Source of the DNA: Sphingopyxis sp. GW247-27LB
Lineage (GTDB): Bacteria; Pseudomonadota; Alphaproteobacteria; Sphingomonadales; Sphingomonadaceae
Length of the DNA stretch: 51,599 bases
Direction of reading: 5' to 3'
Assembly (NCBI RefSeq): GCF_002277025.1
Contig: NZ_NIWD01000006.1
Coordinates: forward strand, 151,737-203,335
Position 1 is the first letter of the stretch. Every line of letters starts with the position of its first letter. Below the pieces are notes generated by a model that worked only from the letters and a program-made list of their open reading frames with translations, was not told where the DNA came from and ran no database searches. Positions 37,548 through 47,539 of the stretch are shown piece by piece. The translations under genes were made by a program, and so were the position numbers.

Positions 37548-39981
37548 GCGACGCCCGATGCGCCGCGGCGTCGAGCGCCGCCGACGCCGCCTCCGCCAGC
37601 TGCGCCACCGAAAAGGGCTTGGGCAGGAAGGCGACGTGGTCGATGTCGATCGATTGGCGCAGTTGCTCCTCGGCATAGCCCGACATGAACAGCACCGGAA
37701 GATCGGGCCGCTTGGCGCGCATCGCGCGCACCATCGCCGGCCCGTCCATCACCGGCATCACCACGTCGCTGATCACCAGGTCGATCCCGTCCATCGTTCC
37801 GAATCGTTCCAGTCCCTCTTCACCCTGCGCGGCGGTCATGACGGTATAACCCGCGCGGACCAGCGCGCGTTCCGCGACCGCGCGCACCATGTCCTCATCC
37901 TCGACAAGCAATATGGTCCCGGTGCCCCACTGGCTCTTCCGCGGCTTGACCGCGGGCGCTGCCGCGACGGCGACACCGCTTTCGGTGCGATGGACCGGCA
38001 GGTAGATGGTGAAGCTCGTCCCCTGCCCCGGCTTGCTGTCGGCGAAGATGAAGCCCGCCGACTGCTTGATGATGCCATAGACGGTCGACAAGCCGAGCCC
38101 GGTCCCCTTGCCGACATCCTTGGTGGTAAAGAAGGGTTCGAAAATCTTGGGCAGCACGTCGGCGGGAATGCCGGTGCCGGTATCGCTGATCTTGAGCGCG
38201 CTATAGTCGGCGGGCGGCATGATCTCGCTGCCCATATGGCGCACGTCCGCGGCCGGCACCGGATAGGTCTCGATCGTCAGCGTGCCGCCGCCCGGCATCG
38301 CGTCGCGCGCGTTGACCGCGAGGTTGATGATCACTTGCTCGAGCTGGCCCGGATCGGCGCGCACCGCGCCCAGTCCGCGGCCGTGATGCACCGACAGCTG
38401 CACCGTCTCGCCGATCAGCCGCTTCAAGAGGTGCGAGACCTCCGAAATCACGTCAGGCAGCTGCAATATCTGCGGCCGCAGCGTCTGCTGGCGCGAAAAG
38501 GCGAGCAGTTGCCGCGTCAGGCTGGCGGCGCGATTGGCGTTGCTGCGGATCTGCTGGATATCGTCATAGTCGCTGTCGCCGGGCGTGTGCCGCATCAGCA
38601 TCAGGTCGCACGCGCCGAGCACCGCGGTCAGGATGTTGTTGAAATCATGCGCGACGCCGCCCGCGAGCTGGCCGACCGCCTGCATCTTCGACTGCTGCGC
38701 GACCTGGCGCTTCAGCCGCGATTCCTCGCTCGAATCCTTGAGGCTGAGCAGCACCGCCGCTTCGCCGAGCCCGCGCACGCCGACCACGCGCATCGATACC
38801 GGCTCGTCGCCCTGGTCGGCCAGCCGGATCGACAGGTCGCCGCCGACCTGCTGTCCGCTGCTGTGGCGGCGGATCATGTCGGCGAGCGGCCCCTTGTCCT
38901 CGCCCACCACCAGGTCGCCCGGATAACGCGGCATCCTTCCGTCGGCGATGCCGGCGGCGCGGATGAAGGCGCGGTTCATGTAAAGGAAGCGCCCGTCACG
39001 ATCGACCATCGCCAGCCCGAAGGGCAGCAGCGACAGCAAGGTCTCGACATAGGTCTGCGCGGTGCCGCGGTCGGCGGGCCCGATCTCCTCGTCGATCAGC
39101 GCGAGCAGCATCGGCCCGCCCGCGCCGGCGGGCGCGAGCGGAATCTGGATCATCCGCACCGGCGTCGTGCGGTCGCCCTCACGCGCGAAATAGAGCGCAC
39201 CGGCATCGTCGAGGCGCAGCATCGCCGCCGCGTCGCGTCCGGCATAATGGGCGCGGTCGCCCTCGCCGAGCGCGCGAAGCAGGAACGCCTCGTTGGCGGC
39301 GCGCAGCCGCCCCTCGGCGCTGACCAGCGCCGCCATGACCCCCGCCTGGCCGAGCGTGCGCCCGGCCGGGCCGTCGAGATGGCGGACGATCTCCGACGCG
39401 AGGTCGAGCCGTTCGTGCGCCGCGAAACGCCAGGCCAGATAATCCTCGGCCTGTCCCGTCCGCGTGACCTGCGCGCGCAGTTGCAGGCCGCCGATCGCGA
39501 TCTCGTCGGCGCGCCCCTCGCCGTCGCGCCACGCGGCACGCCCGGCATTTTTAAGCAGCTCGGCGCCGCGGCCTTCGAGTGGCAGCCCGGGTGGGGTCAC
39601 GAAGCCCCCCATCCAGGTCGCGAACAGGTCGTTGGCGCAGACCATTCGCCCCGCGCGATCGGTCACCGCGATGGCGACGTCGTCGTGCGCGACGGCCTGC
39701 CGCAGCATCGTCCAGTCGAACGCCCCCGCTTCGCCCGCCGCAGCGGCGGGAAACAACCGGCGGGCGAGAATCACGCCGCCGACGGCGATCGCGATCCCCG
39801 CGAGGAAACCCGCCGCCAGCACCGGATCGCGCGTCGCCCAGAACAAGAGCGCGACCGACAGCAGCGCGAGCCCGGCGAGCAGCCCCGCGTCGACCCGCGA
39901 CAGGCCGCCAGGCGCCGTCCCGGCGAGGCCCGCCCCCCTGCCGACGTCGGCATCAGCGGAAGGCAGGCGCGTCGCGTTCAA
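37537..39981 (-). CDS. cckA: Hybrid sensor histidine kinase CckA
   Basis: An 814-aa hybrid kinase. Two N-terminal membrane helices (about 31-50 and 54-75) are followed by PAS-type sensor modules (about 95-370), a histidine kinase core with His445 in GGVAHDFNNIL, N box NLAVNARDAMP, G boxes DTGTGIP and GKGTGLGLSTVYG, and a C-terminal receiver with acceptor Asp739 in VISDVVMPVMDG. This order and the GVAHDFNNILTAVLGACDLML block are diagnostic of CckA, which controls CtrA and CpdR through ChpT. The response regulator gene overlaps its end. Confidence 0.93.
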   Translation of the reverse strand: MNATRLPSADADVGRGAGLAGTAPGGLSRVDAGLLAGLALLSVALLFWATRDPVLAAGFLAGIAIAVGGVILARRLFPAAAAGEAGAFDWTMLRQAVAHDDVAIAVTDRAGRMVCANDLFATWMGGFVTPPGLPLEGRGAELLKNAGRAAWRDGEGRADEIAIGGLQLRAQVTRTGQAEDYLAWRFAAHERLDLASEIVRHLDGPAGRTLGQAGVMAALVSAEGRLRAANEAFLLRALGEGDRAHYAGRDAAAMLRLDDAGALYFAREGDRTTPVRMIQIPLAPAGAGGPMLLALIDEEIGPADRGTAQTYVETLLSLLPFGLAMVDRDGRFLYMNRAFIRAAGIADGRMPRYPGDLVVGEDKGPLADMIRRHSSGQQVGGDLSIRLADQGDEPVSMRVVGVRGLGEAAVLLSLKDSSEESRLKRQVAQQSKMQAVGQLAGGVAHDFNNILTAVLGACDLMLMRHTPGDSDYDDIQQIRSNANRAASLTRQLLAFSRQQTLRPQILQLPDVISEVSHLLKRLIGETVQLSVHHGRGLGAVRADPGQLEQVIINLAVNARDAMPGGGTLTIETYPVPAADVRHMGSEIMPPADYSALKISDTGTGIPADVLPKIFEPFFTTKDVGKGTGLGLSTVYGIIKQSAGFIFADSKPGQGTSFTIYLPVHRTESGVAVAAAPAVKPRKSQWGTGTILLVEDEDMVRAVAERALVRAGYTVMTAAQGEEGLERFGTMDGIDLVISDVVMPVMDGPAMVRAMRAKRPDLPVLFMSGYAEEQLRQSIDIDHVAFLPKPFSVAQLAEAASAALDAAAHRASHDG

Positions 39982-40004
39982 TGTCGGCTTTCCTTATTCG
40001 CGCA

Positions 40005-42071
40005 TCACCAGATGCGGACACGATCCTTGGGCGCCAGATAGAGCTTCTGGCCTTCCTTTACCTGATAGGCCTTATACCAGGGGTCAAGGTTGCGCGAGAC
40101 CCAACTCCGCTGGATCGAGGGCGAATGCGGGTCGGTGGTGATGCGCTGCGAGAGATTCTGCTCGCGATAGTTGCGCCGCCACACCTGCGCCCAGCCGAGG
40201 AAGAAGCGCTGGTCGCCGGTCATCCCGTCGATCACCGGCGCCTCCTTGCCGCCCAGCGACTTCTTGTAGGCATCATAGGCGATGGTCAGCCCGGCGAGGT
40301 CGCCGATATTCTCGCCCAGCGTGAACTCGCCGTCGAGATGCTCGCCGGGCAGCACTTCATAGGCGCTGTATTGCGCGACCAGCGCCTTGCCCGCCGCCTC
40401 GAACGCCTTGACGTCTTCGGGAGTCCACCAGTCGGCGAGCTTGCCGGTTTCGTCATATTTGGCGCCCTGATCGTCGAAATGATGGCTGATCTCGTGACCG
40501 ATGACGGCGCCGATGCCGCCATAGTTGATCGCCGGATCGGCATTGGGGTCGAAGAAGGGCGGCTGCAGGATCGCGGCCGGGAAGACGATCTCGTTCATCC
40601 CGAAATTGGCGTAGGCGTTGACCGTCATCGGGGTCATCCCCCATTCCCAGCGCCGGATCGGCCCGCCGAGGCGGCTGATATTGTCGTCGTGCGCGAACTG
40701 GTTCGATCGCAGCGCGTTGCCGAACAGGTCGTCCGCCTTGATCTCGAGCTTGCTGTAGTCCTTCCACTTGTCGGGATAGCCGATCTTGGTGGTGAAATTG
40801 GCGAGCTTCCTGCGAGCCTTCACCTTGGTTTCGGGCTGCATCCACGTCAGATTGTCGATGCGGCTTCCCAGCGCCGCGATGACATTCTTCACCAGCTCGT
40901 CCATTTCCGCCTTGGTTTCGGGCGTGAAATATTTGGCGACATAGTCCTGGCCGACGGCCTCGCCCATATTGTTGGTGGTGAAGTCGACCGCGCGCTTCCA
41001 GCGCTCCTGCATCTCGGGCGTGCCCGACAGCGCGGTGTCGTAGAAGGAAAAGGCTTCCTTCGCCACCGCGTCGGGCAGCACGTCGGCAAAGCCATCGAGG
41101 CTGCGGATGATCAGCAGGTCGCGGATCACGCTGATCGGCGCGTCGGCGATCAGCTTCGCCTCGCCGGTGAAGGCGCTCGGCTGTGCGACGAGGATCGAAT
41201 CCTCCTTGACCCCGACCCCACGGATGAAGCCCGTCCAGTCGAAGCCCGGCGCCGCCTGCGTCAGCTCGGCGATCGTCATCTTGTTATAGACCTTGGTCGC
41301 GTCGCTGCTGTCGTTCTTGTCCCAGTGGACGGTCGCGATCTGCTTTTCGAAATCATAGATCGCCTGCGCGCGCGCCGCGGCATCCTGTTCGCCCGCCAGC
41401 GTCAGGACGTTCTGCAGATGCTGGAGATAGGCCGCCTGCAGCTTGGCGTTGCGCTCGCCATCCTTCAGATAGAAATCGCGGTCGGGCATGCCGATGCCGC
41501 CCTGATAGAGCGAATAGATATAGACGTCGGGATTCTTGTCGTCCTGCCCGACATAGCCGCCGAAGAAATGCTGGATGCCGTTGCGGTCGGCCTCGGCGAG
41601 CAGCTTGGCGAGCCCCGCCTTGTCGACGCCGCGCACCTTGGCGAGCCACGGCTCGATCGGCGCCAGCCCCTTCGCCTCGACCGCCCCGGCGTCGAGATAA
41701 GAGGCATAGGCGCGCCCGATCATGCTGTCCGGATCGCCCTTCGCCGCTTCCAATATCTCCTGCGTGCGCTTCTGCGACAGGTCGGCGAGCGCGGTGAACA
41801 TGCCGTAGTTCGACTTGTCGGCGGGGATCGCGGTATTTTTCGCCCACGTGCCGTTGGCATAGGCATAGAAATCGTCGCCCGGCAGGACGGTCGTATCCAT
41901 GCCCGACGCGTCGAAGCCATAGTCGCCGATTTCGGGCTTGGCGGACGCTTTTGCGTCGGCGCTCCTGGTTTCTTCCTTCGCGGCGAGCTGCGCCGCGGGC
42001 GCCGCGCCGAGCAGAAGGGCGCCGAGCGCCGCCGTCGCCACAAGGCGCGAAGAGAGTTGCGGTCGAATCAT
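40005..42071 (-). CDS. M13 family zinc metallopeptidase (neprilysin-like)
   Basis: A 688-aa periplasmic endopeptidase. A signal peptide spans about residues 1-26. The large N-terminal helical domain starts with PGDDFYAYANGTW, the family opening. The catalytic HExxH is at 526-530 (VIGHEISHHFDDQG), followed by the third zinc ligand Glu in GENIGDLAG, then FFLGWAQVWR and the DPHSP...R...N motif that closes the active site. ATG 42071 is chosen (GGGGAA upstream, signal peptide). It is presumed to degrade small peptides in the periplasm. Confidence 0.94.
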   Translation of the reverse strand: MIRPQLSSRLVATAALGALLLGAAPAAQLAAKEETRSADAKASAKPEIGDYGFDASGMDTTVLPGDDFYAYANGTWAKNTAIPADKSNYGMFTALADLSQKRTQEILEAAKGDPDSMIGRAYASYLDAGAVEAKGLAPIEPWLAKVRGVDKAGLAKLLAEADRNGIQHFFGGYVGQDDKNPDVYIYSLYQGGIGMPDRDFYLKDGERNAKLQAAYLQHLQNVLTLAGEQDAAARAQAIYDFEKQIATVHWDKNDSSDATKVYNKMTIAELTQAAPGFDWTGFIRGVGVKEDSILVAQPSAFTGEAKLIADAPISVIRDLLIIRSLDGFADVLPDAVAKEAFSFYDTALSGTPEMQERWKRAVDFTTNNMGEAVGQDYVAKYFTPETKAEMDELVKNVIAALGSRIDNLTWMQPETKVKARRKLANFTTKIGYPDKWKDYSKLEIKADDLFGNALRSNQFAHDDNISRLGGPIRRWEWGMTPMTVNAYANFGMNEIVFPAAILQPPFFDPNADPAINYGGIGAVIGHEISHHFDDQGAKYDETGKLADWWTPEDVKAFEAAGKALVAQYSAYEVLPGEHLDGEFTLGENIGDLAGLTIAYDAYKKSLGGKEAPVIDGMTGDQRFFLGWAQVWRRNYREQNLSQRITTDPHSPSIQRSWVSRNLDPWYKAYQVKEGQKLYLAPKDRVRIW

Positions 42072-42163
42072 GGTTTTCCCCAGTTTGAAACGGAACAGGA
42101 TCGCGCCGCGCGGGCGCGGCACGGGCTGATGATGCGACAGCTATAACCGGACGTGGAGGCCGT

Positions 42164-42793
42164 TCAACCGGCCGCGGCGTCGCTCGTCGACGCCTCAAGT
42201 CGTTTGTCGCGCGCAAGCTGCAGCTTGCGCCGCCAGCGCAGCCGGATCCAATTGTCCCAGATCAGCGTCGCGAGCACATAGCCGACGAGCGCGGACACCG
42301 CCGAAATGACGAACAGCCCGGCAATCAGCGCTGGCGCGGCATCGGAGAGCAGCCAGCGCAGCCATTGCGCGACCGTCGCCCCTTGTTCGACCATCACCGA
42401 AAAGGTCGCCACATTGGCGTGGAGCCCGAACATGCGGTCGCCGAGCCATACCGATGCGGCGATGATGAACGGCGTCGTCACCGGATTCGACAGAAAGGTC
42501 ATTGCCGCGCCGATGGGAATATTGGCGCGAAAGGGTAAGGCGAGCAGCGCGACGCCCAATATCTGCACGCCGGGGATCAGCAGGAAGATGCCGACGAACA
42601 GGCCGAGCGCGGTCCCGCGCGGCACCGACGTGCGCGTGAAGCGCCACAAATGGCTGTGCGCGACGCGATGCGCGAACGGCCGGACGAAGCGGCTCGCCAG
42701 CAACTCCTCGCGCGTCGGCGAATTGCGGCGGATCCAGTTCATCACCGCCGCCTTGTCGCGGACTTTGGGGTCGCGAGGCGCGTTGCCGCTCAT
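42164..42793 (-). CDS. DUF2062 membrane protein
   Basis: A 209-aa protein with a basic N-terminus and three to four hydrophobic stretches. [21 protein letters not shown], then [22 protein letters not shown], are the hallmark blocks of DUF2062, whose function is unknown. The start overlaps the smpB stop (ATGA), so it is translated with dapA and smpB as a three-gene operon. Confidence 0.88.
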   Translation of the reverse strand: MSGNAPRDPKVRDKAAVMNWIRRNSPTREELLASRFVRPFAHRVAHSHLWRFTRTSVPRGTALGLFVGIFLLIPGVQILGVALLALPFRANIPIGAAMTFLSNPVTTPFIIAASVWLGDRMFGLHANVATFSVMVEQGATVAQWLRWLLSDAAPALIAGLFVISAVSALVGYVLATLIWDNWIRLRWRRKLQLARDKRLEASTSDAAAG

Positions 42794-43275
42794 CCGCGCT
42801 CCTTCATCAATCTTTGCTTGTCGCGCTTCCAGTCGCGTTCCTTGATCGATTCGCGCTTGTCGTGTGCCTTCTTGCCCTTGGCGAGCGCGAGTTCGACCTT
42901 CGCGCGGCCGCGGCTGTTGAAATAGACCGAGAGCGGCACCAGCGTCATGCCCTGTCGCATCACGCCCGCGTGCAGCTTGTTGATCTCGCGGCCGTTGAGC
43001 AGCAGTTTGCGCGGCCGCCGCGGCTCGTGGTTGAAGCGGTTGCCGTGGCTGAACTCGGGAATGTTGGCGTTGATCAGCCACACCTCGCCGCCCGTCACCT
43101 CGGCATAGCTTTCGGCGATCGTCCCCTCGCCGAAGCGCAGCGATTTGACCTCGGTCCCCTGCAGTGCGATTCCCGCCTCGAACACCTGCTCGATGGCATA
43201 GTCGAAGCGCGCGCGCCGGTTCTCGGCGACGACCTTTTTCTTGTCGAATTCGGCGGCGGACTGCGGACGGGCCAT
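42790..43275 (-). CDS. smpB: SsrA-binding protein SmpB
   Basis: A 161-aa tmRNA-binding protein for trans-translation rescue of stalled ribosomes. It begins [18 protein letters not shown], contains [15 protein letters not shown] and [23 protein letters not shown], and ends in the basic [20 protein letters not shown] tail that reaches the decoding centre. It starts 8 bases after the dapA stop and overlaps the DUF2062 start. The dapA-smpB order is conserved in sphingomonads and other alphaproteobacteria. The tmRNA gene itself is not in the window. Confidence 0.98.
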   Translation of the reverse strand: MARPQSAAEFDKKKVVAENRRARFDYAIEQVFEAGIALQGTEVKSLRFGEGTIAESYAEVTGGEVWLINANIPEFSHGNRFNHEPRRPRKLLLNGREINKLHAGVMRQGMTLVPLSVYFNSRGRAKVELALAKGKKAHDKRESIKERDWKRDKQRLMKERG

Positions 43276-43283
43276 CGGGAAAC

Positions 43284-44159
43284 CTAGAGAGCTCCCGCCG
43301 CTTCGAGCGCGGCGTCGACGGCGGCGCGCGAGGCGGCCGATGCCGGAATGATGGGCAGGCGCACTTCGGGATCGAACCAGTCGTGGATGCGCGACAGCGC
43401 ATATTTGACAGGCCCCGGCGACGCGTCGGAGAACATCGCCTTGTGCAGCAAAAACAGCCGGTCGTGCAGCGCCAGCGCGCGCGTCCAGTCGCCAGCGGCG
43501 GTTGCAGCTGCGAAATCGGCGCAAAGGCGCGGCGCGACATTGGCGGTGACCGAGATGCAGCCCACGCCGCCCATCGCGGCATGCGGCAGCCACAGATCGT
43601 CGTTGCCCGAAAGCTGGCAGAAACCGGCGCCTGCGCCCGCGCGGTGGATCGTCACGCGGGCAAGATCGCCGCTCGCATCCTTAATCGCGACGATTGAAGG
43701 AATTTCGGCAAGCTTGCACATCGTCTCGGCGCCGATGTCGGTCACCGTGCGCGCGGGAACGTTGTAGACGACGATCGGCAGATCGCTCGCCTCGGCAAGC
43801 GTGCGGAAATGCGCGAGCAGCCCGTCCTGCGTCGGGCGGTTGTAATAGGGCGCGACGACGAGCGCGGCATCGGCGCCCGCCGCCTGCGCGTGGCGCATGT
43901 GGCGGATCGCGGTCGCGGTGTCGTTCGACCCGCAGCCGGCGATCACCGGAACGCGCCCCGCCGCCGCCTCGATGCAGCAGTCGATCACCCGATAATGTTC
44001 GTCGAAGCCCAGCGTCGGGCTCTCGCCGGTGGTGCCGCACGGAACCAGCGCGCTCGTCCCCGCGTCGATCTGCCAGTCGACCAGCCGTTTGAAGGCGGGA
44101 GCGTCGAACGCCCCACCGCGAAATGGCGTCACCAAGGCGGGAATCGACCCCGAGAACAT
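43284..44159 (-). CDS. dapA: 4-Hydroxy-tetrahydrodipicolinate synthase
   Basis: A 291-aa enzyme that condenses pyruvate with aspartate semialdehyde, the first committed step of lysine and meso-diaminopimelate synthesis. It shows [13 protein letters not shown] near the N-terminus, the Tyr in [10 protein letters not shown], and the Schiff-base lysine in [10 protein letters not shown]. Length is normal. It is first in the dapA-smpB-DUF2062 operon and divergent from the lytic transglycosylase, another cell-wall gene. Confidence 0.97.
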   Translation of the reverse strand: MFSGSIPALVTPFRGGAFDAPAFKRLVDWQIDAGTSALVPCGTTGESPTLGFDEHYRVIDCCIEAAAGRVPVIAGCGSNDTATAIRHMRHAQAAGADAALVVAPYYNRPTQDGLLAHFRTLAEASDLPIVVYNVPARTVTDIGAETMCKLAEIPSIVAIKDASGDLARVTIHRAGAGAGFCQLSGNDDLWLPHAAMGGVGCISVTANVAPRLCADFAAATAAGDWTRALALHDRLFLLHKAMFSDASPGPVKYALSRIHDWFDPEVRLPIIPASAASRAAVDAALEAAGAL

Positions 44160-44261
44160 GCACCGCTCCTTTACAAAAATCGCGCCGCGACCGATAGGAC
44201 AGCGACGGCGCGCCGCCTAATGAACGTCTATTCAGCGCCCCGCAAGGAGTTTGCCACTAAC

Positions 44262-46295
44262 ATGGCCGGCATGATTTCGCTGCCCCCTATTTCCCGCCTC
44301 GCGCTCGCCGCGGCCCTCCTCATTCCCAGCATCGCATCCGCCAGCGAACTGACCCCCGAGCAGATGGCCTGGTACCGCGCCCAGATGGGCCTCGCGTCGG
44401 TGTCGACCAGCCCGCCCACCGCCACCAATTCGGTCGGCGACGCGGTGCTCGAATGGCGGCGGCTGACGCAGGACAACAACGCCTCCTTCGACCGGCTGTC
44501 GCGCTTCCTGATGGCGAACCGCGGCTGGCCCGATGCCGACAAGATGCGCGTCCGCGCCGAAAAGGCGATCGCGATCGACAGCTTCGACCCCGCGCGCACC
44601 CTCGCCTATTTCACCGCCTTTCCGCCCAAGACGCCGAGCGGCGAATTGCGCATGGCGCTCGCGCTCAACGCTTCGGGCCGGCGCGACGAGGCCAATGCCG
44701 CCGTGCGCCGCGCCTGGACCGGTGGACCGCTGACCCAGGACGAGGTCAACCGCGTGCTGACCTTCTTCCCCGGCGCGATCACCCCCGCCGATCATGACGC
44801 GCGGATGGAACGGCTGCTCTGGTCGAACGACACCGGCGCGGCGGCGCGCCAGCTCGCCTACACCTCGCCGCAGAAGCGCGCGGTCTTTTCCGCCCGCCTC
44901 GCGATGCGCAGCGGCGCGGTCGACGCGGCGCTGCAGGCCTCCGCGGCCGAGGCCGCCAACCCGTCGCTCGTCCGCAGCGACCCCGGCTATATCACCGCCA
45001 AGGCGACCTGGCTTCGCGCATCGGGCCGCGCCGGCGAGGCGCGCGCGTTGCTTGCCGGCCCGCGCGCGCTGGCGAGCGCGCCGCTCGACGCCGAGGAATG
45101 GCTCGAAACCTTGCTCACCAACGCCCGCCTCGCCGATGCGGGGGGCGACAAGACGACCGCCTATAATATCGCGAAGCAGCTCGACGACGCGCTGCCGCCC
45201 GGCACGGTGGTGCGCGAAACCGCGCTCGGCGTGCGCGACGACTATACCTCGCTCGCCTGGCTCGCGGGCCAGCTCGCCTTCCGCGACCTCCATCGCCCCG
45301 GCGAGGCGGTGCGCCTGTTCCGCGCCTATGGCGACGCCGCGCGCTCGGCGCAGACGCGGACGAAGGGCTATTATTGGGCCGGGCGCGCGGCGCTCGCCGC
45401 CGGCGATACCGCGACCGCCAACGCTTATTTCTCCGACGCGGCGGAGCATTATGATCAATTCTACGGCCAGCTTTCGCTCGAGCGCCTCGGCCGGCCTCAG
45501 CCGCGGCCGGCCGCCACGCCCAGCATCCAGGTAACCTCCTCGGAAAAGACGGCGTTCGAGGACGACCGGCTCGTCCGCGCCGCGCGCGCGCTCGGCGAGA
45601 TCGGGGCGTGGCGCGAACAGTCGCTGTTCCTGCGCGCGCTCGCGCAAAAGGCGACCTCACCCGCCGATCACATCCTCGCGGGCCAGCTCGCGTCGCAGAT
45701 CGGCCGCCCCGACCTCGGCGTGATGATCGGCCGCAGCGCGCAGGCGAACAGCCTCGACGCGGTCGAGGTCTCGGGTTTTCCGACGGTGCGCGTCCCCGCG
45801 GGGCACGAAAGCAACTGGACCTTCATCCACGCGATCACCCGGCAGGAGAGCCAGTTCGACCGCGCCGCGGTCAGCCACGCCGGCGCGCGCGGCATGATGC
45901 AGCTGATGCCGGGCACGGCGCGCGAGGTCGCGGGCAAGCTGGGGCTCAGCTACGATGCGAGCTCGCTGACCACCGACACCAATTACAATCTGACGCTCGG
46001 GTCGACCTATTTCCAGCAGATGCTCCGCTACTTCGGCGGCAGCTATCCGCTCGCGGTCGCCGCCTACAACGCCGGGCCGGGCAATGTGAACAAATGGCTG
46101 CGCGCCAACGGCGACCCGCGCGCGGGCGGCATAGCTATGGTCGACTGGATCGAGGCGATCCCCATCTTCGAGACGCGCAATTATGTGCAGCGCGTGCTCG
46201 AGAACGCGGTCGTCTATGACACGCTGCGCCAGGGCGGCGGCTCCCAGCCCAAGGCGCCGCTCAGCTTCTACCTTGGCAAGACGACGCCTGGCTAA
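44262..46295 (+). CDS. Soluble lytic murein transglycosylase
   Basis: A 677-aa periplasmic enzyme that cleaves the glycan strand with 1,6-anhydro product formation. The signal peptide is residues 1-27 (cleavage after SIASA). A superhelical alpha domain (about 30-440) encircles the strand as in Slt70, and the C-terminal SLT domain has the catalytic Glu529 in ITRQESQFD, then GARGMMQLMPGTA and AVAAYNAGPGNVNKWL. AAGGAG lies 13 bases before ATG 44262. greB begins 13 bases after its stop, so they may be co-transcribed. Confidence 0.94.
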   Translation: MAGMISLPPISRLALAAALLIPSIASASELTPEQMAWYRAQMGLASVSTSPPTATNSVGDAVLEWRRLTQDNNASFDRLSRFLMANRGWPDADKMRVRAEKAIAIDSFDPARTLAYFTAFPPKTPSGELRMALALNASGRRDEANAAVRRAWTGGPLTQDEVNRVLTFFPGAITPADHDARMERLLWSNDTGAAARQLAYTSPQKRAVFSARLAMRSGAVDAALQASAAEAANPSLVRSDPGYITAKATWLRASGRAGEARALLAGPRALASAPLDAEEWLETLLTNARLADAGGDKTTAYNIAKQLDDALPPGTVVRETALGVRDDYTSLAWLAGQLAFRDLHRPGEAVRLFRAYGDAARSAQTRTKGYYWAGRAALAAGDTATANAYFSDAAEHYDQFYGQLSLERLGRPQPRPAATPSIQVTSSEKTAFEDDRLVRAARALGEIGAWREQSLFLRALAQKATSPADHILAGQLASQIGRPDLGVMIGRSAQANSLDAVEVSGFPTVRVPAGHESNWTFIHAITRQESQFDRAAVSHAGARGMMQLMPGTAREVAGKLGLSYDASSLTTDTNYNLTLGSTYFQQMLRYFGGSYPLAVAAYNAGPGNVNKWLRANGDPRAGGIAMVDWIEAIPIFETRNYVQRVLENAVVYDTLRQGGGSQPKAPLSFYLGKTTPG

Positions 46296-46308
46296 GGTCC
46301 GGCAGGCC

Positions 46309-46794
46309 ATGAAGACGGGGGAACGCAGCAACATCATCAGCCCGGCGGGTTTCGCCGCGCTGCGCGCCGAATATGACGCGCTGCTCGGCGGCGAACGTCC
46401 GAAGCTGGTCGAGGTCATCAGCTGGGCGGCGGGCAACGGCGACCGCAGCGAGAATGGCGACTATATCTACGGCCGCAAGCGGCTGCGCGAGATCGACCGG
46501 CGGCTCGCCTTCCTCGCGCGGCGGATGAAGGCGGCGCGCGTCGTCGACCCCGCGGCTCAGCCCGACAAGGAACGCGTCTGGTTCGGCGCGACGATCGAGC
46601 TCGCCGACGAGGAGGACGCGCGCCGCACCGTAACGCTGGTCGGCGACGACGAGGCCGACGCGGGCGCCGGCCGGATCGGCTGGAACAGCCCCCTCGCCCG
46701 CGCGCTGCGTGGTGCCGCCGTCGGCGACCTGCGCACCGTCGTGCTGCCCGCGGGTCCCAAGGAATGGGAAATCGTCGCGATCGCCTATCCCTGA
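46309..46794 (+). CDS. greB: Transcript cleavage factor GreB
   Basis: A 161-aa factor that stimulates RNA polymerase to cleave backtracked RNA. The N-terminal coiled coil has the GreB signature GNGDRSENGDYIYGRKRLREIDRRL, where the acidic tip residues act in the polymerase channel; the C-terminal FKBP-like domain ends in EWEIVAIAYP. GreA has a different tip (ENAEY), so GreB is preferred. The ATG at 46309 is 13 bases after the transglycosylase stop. Confidence 0.93.
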   Translation: MKTGERSNIISPAGFAALRAEYDALLGGERPKLVEVISWAAGNGDRSENGDYIYGRKRLREIDRRLAFLARRMKAARVVDPAAQPDKERVWFGATIELADEEDARRTVTLVGDDEADAGAGRIGWNSPLARALRGAAVGDLRTVVLPAGPKEWEIVAIAYP

Positions 46795-46799
46795 CCGCC

Positions 46800-46815
46800 T
46801 GTGAGCGCGATCACA
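46800..46815. promoter_or_regulatory. CRP/FNR-type palindrome
   Basis: TGTGAGCGCGATCACA is a perfect match to the TGTGA-N6-TCACA site of CRP-type regulators, 58 bases before the start of the next gene and 5 bases after greB. Which Crp-Fnr family member binds, if any, is not shown. Confidence 0.6.
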
Positions 46816-46873
46816 GCGGCCGCTCCCGCAATGCGATAGCCATGGGCGGTTCCTATCGGGTCGCAGGAGGGGG

Positions 46874-47524
46874 ATGATGCGCTATCTGCTGGCTTTTCCG
46901 GCCGCCGCCATGCTGGCGGTCGGCGCGCAGGCGGGCTCCGTTCCCCGCTATGGCGATGCCGAAATCGCGGCGGAGCTGAAGCCCGGCGAAGAGGTCGAGG
47001 CGCGCATCGACGGCGATTTCAACGGCGATGGCGAAACCGACACCGCCTGGATCGCCGCGGGTCCCGACCGGCGCACCGTCCACGTCGTCTTCGCCGTGCG
47101 AAGCGAGGTCGACCTCGGCCATGTCCCGGCGGGAAGTTTTGCACTGCCGCCCGACCGTCTCGGCCCCGCCGAGCTGTCGGTGACCAAGGACGTTCTGGCG
47201 ATCAGGGATCTGACCGGCGGCACCACCGCGCTGGGGGCCACCTATCGCTTTCGCGGCGACCGGGCGGCGGCGCGCATGCGGCTGATCGGTCTCGACGCGA
47301 CGCTCTACAGCCGCACTTTCGCGCATGACGGGGCCAAGATGAGCTGGAACCTGCTGACCGGCGATCTGATCACGTCGCGGCTCGCGCTGACGGGGAGCGG
47401 CGACGATGCGGGATATCGGGAGGTCGGCACGAAACGCATGCGGCGGCCGATCAGCGTCGTCGATATGGAAGCTACCCCCGACGCCGAGACCGAGCTCGCG
47501 GCGATGGTGCCGCCGCCCGGCTAG
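46874..47524 (+). CDS. Secreted protein with calcium-binding-like DxDxDG motif
   Basis: A 216-aa exported protein. A signal peptide of about 20 residues (cleavage after AQA) is followed by a segment with DGDFNGDGETDTAWIA, an EF-hand or FG-GAP-like calcium loop (D-x-N-x-D-x-x-x-D), and then strand-rich sequence with no known domain. ATG 46874 (or 46877) follows GGAGGGGG. It has its own upstream CRP-type palindrome. No function is assigned. Confidence 0.78.
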   Translation: MMRYLLAFPAAAMLAVGAQAGSVPRYGDAEIAAELKPGEEVEARIDGDFNGDGETDTAWIAAGPDRRTVHVVFAVRSEVDLGHVPAGSFALPPDRLGPAELSVTKDVLAIRDLTGGTTALGATYRFRGDRAAARMRLIGLDATLYSRTFAHDGAKMSWNLLTGDLITSRLALTGSGDDAGYREVGTKRMRRPISVVDMEATPDAETELAAMVPPPG

Positions 47525-47539
47525 TCTGCGATGGGTGGA

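Noticed and set aside
36002..39981. CtrA-binding sites (TTAA-N7-TTAA) near cckA and recA
   Set aside because: TTAA pairs at this spacing were not found in the upstream regions examined.
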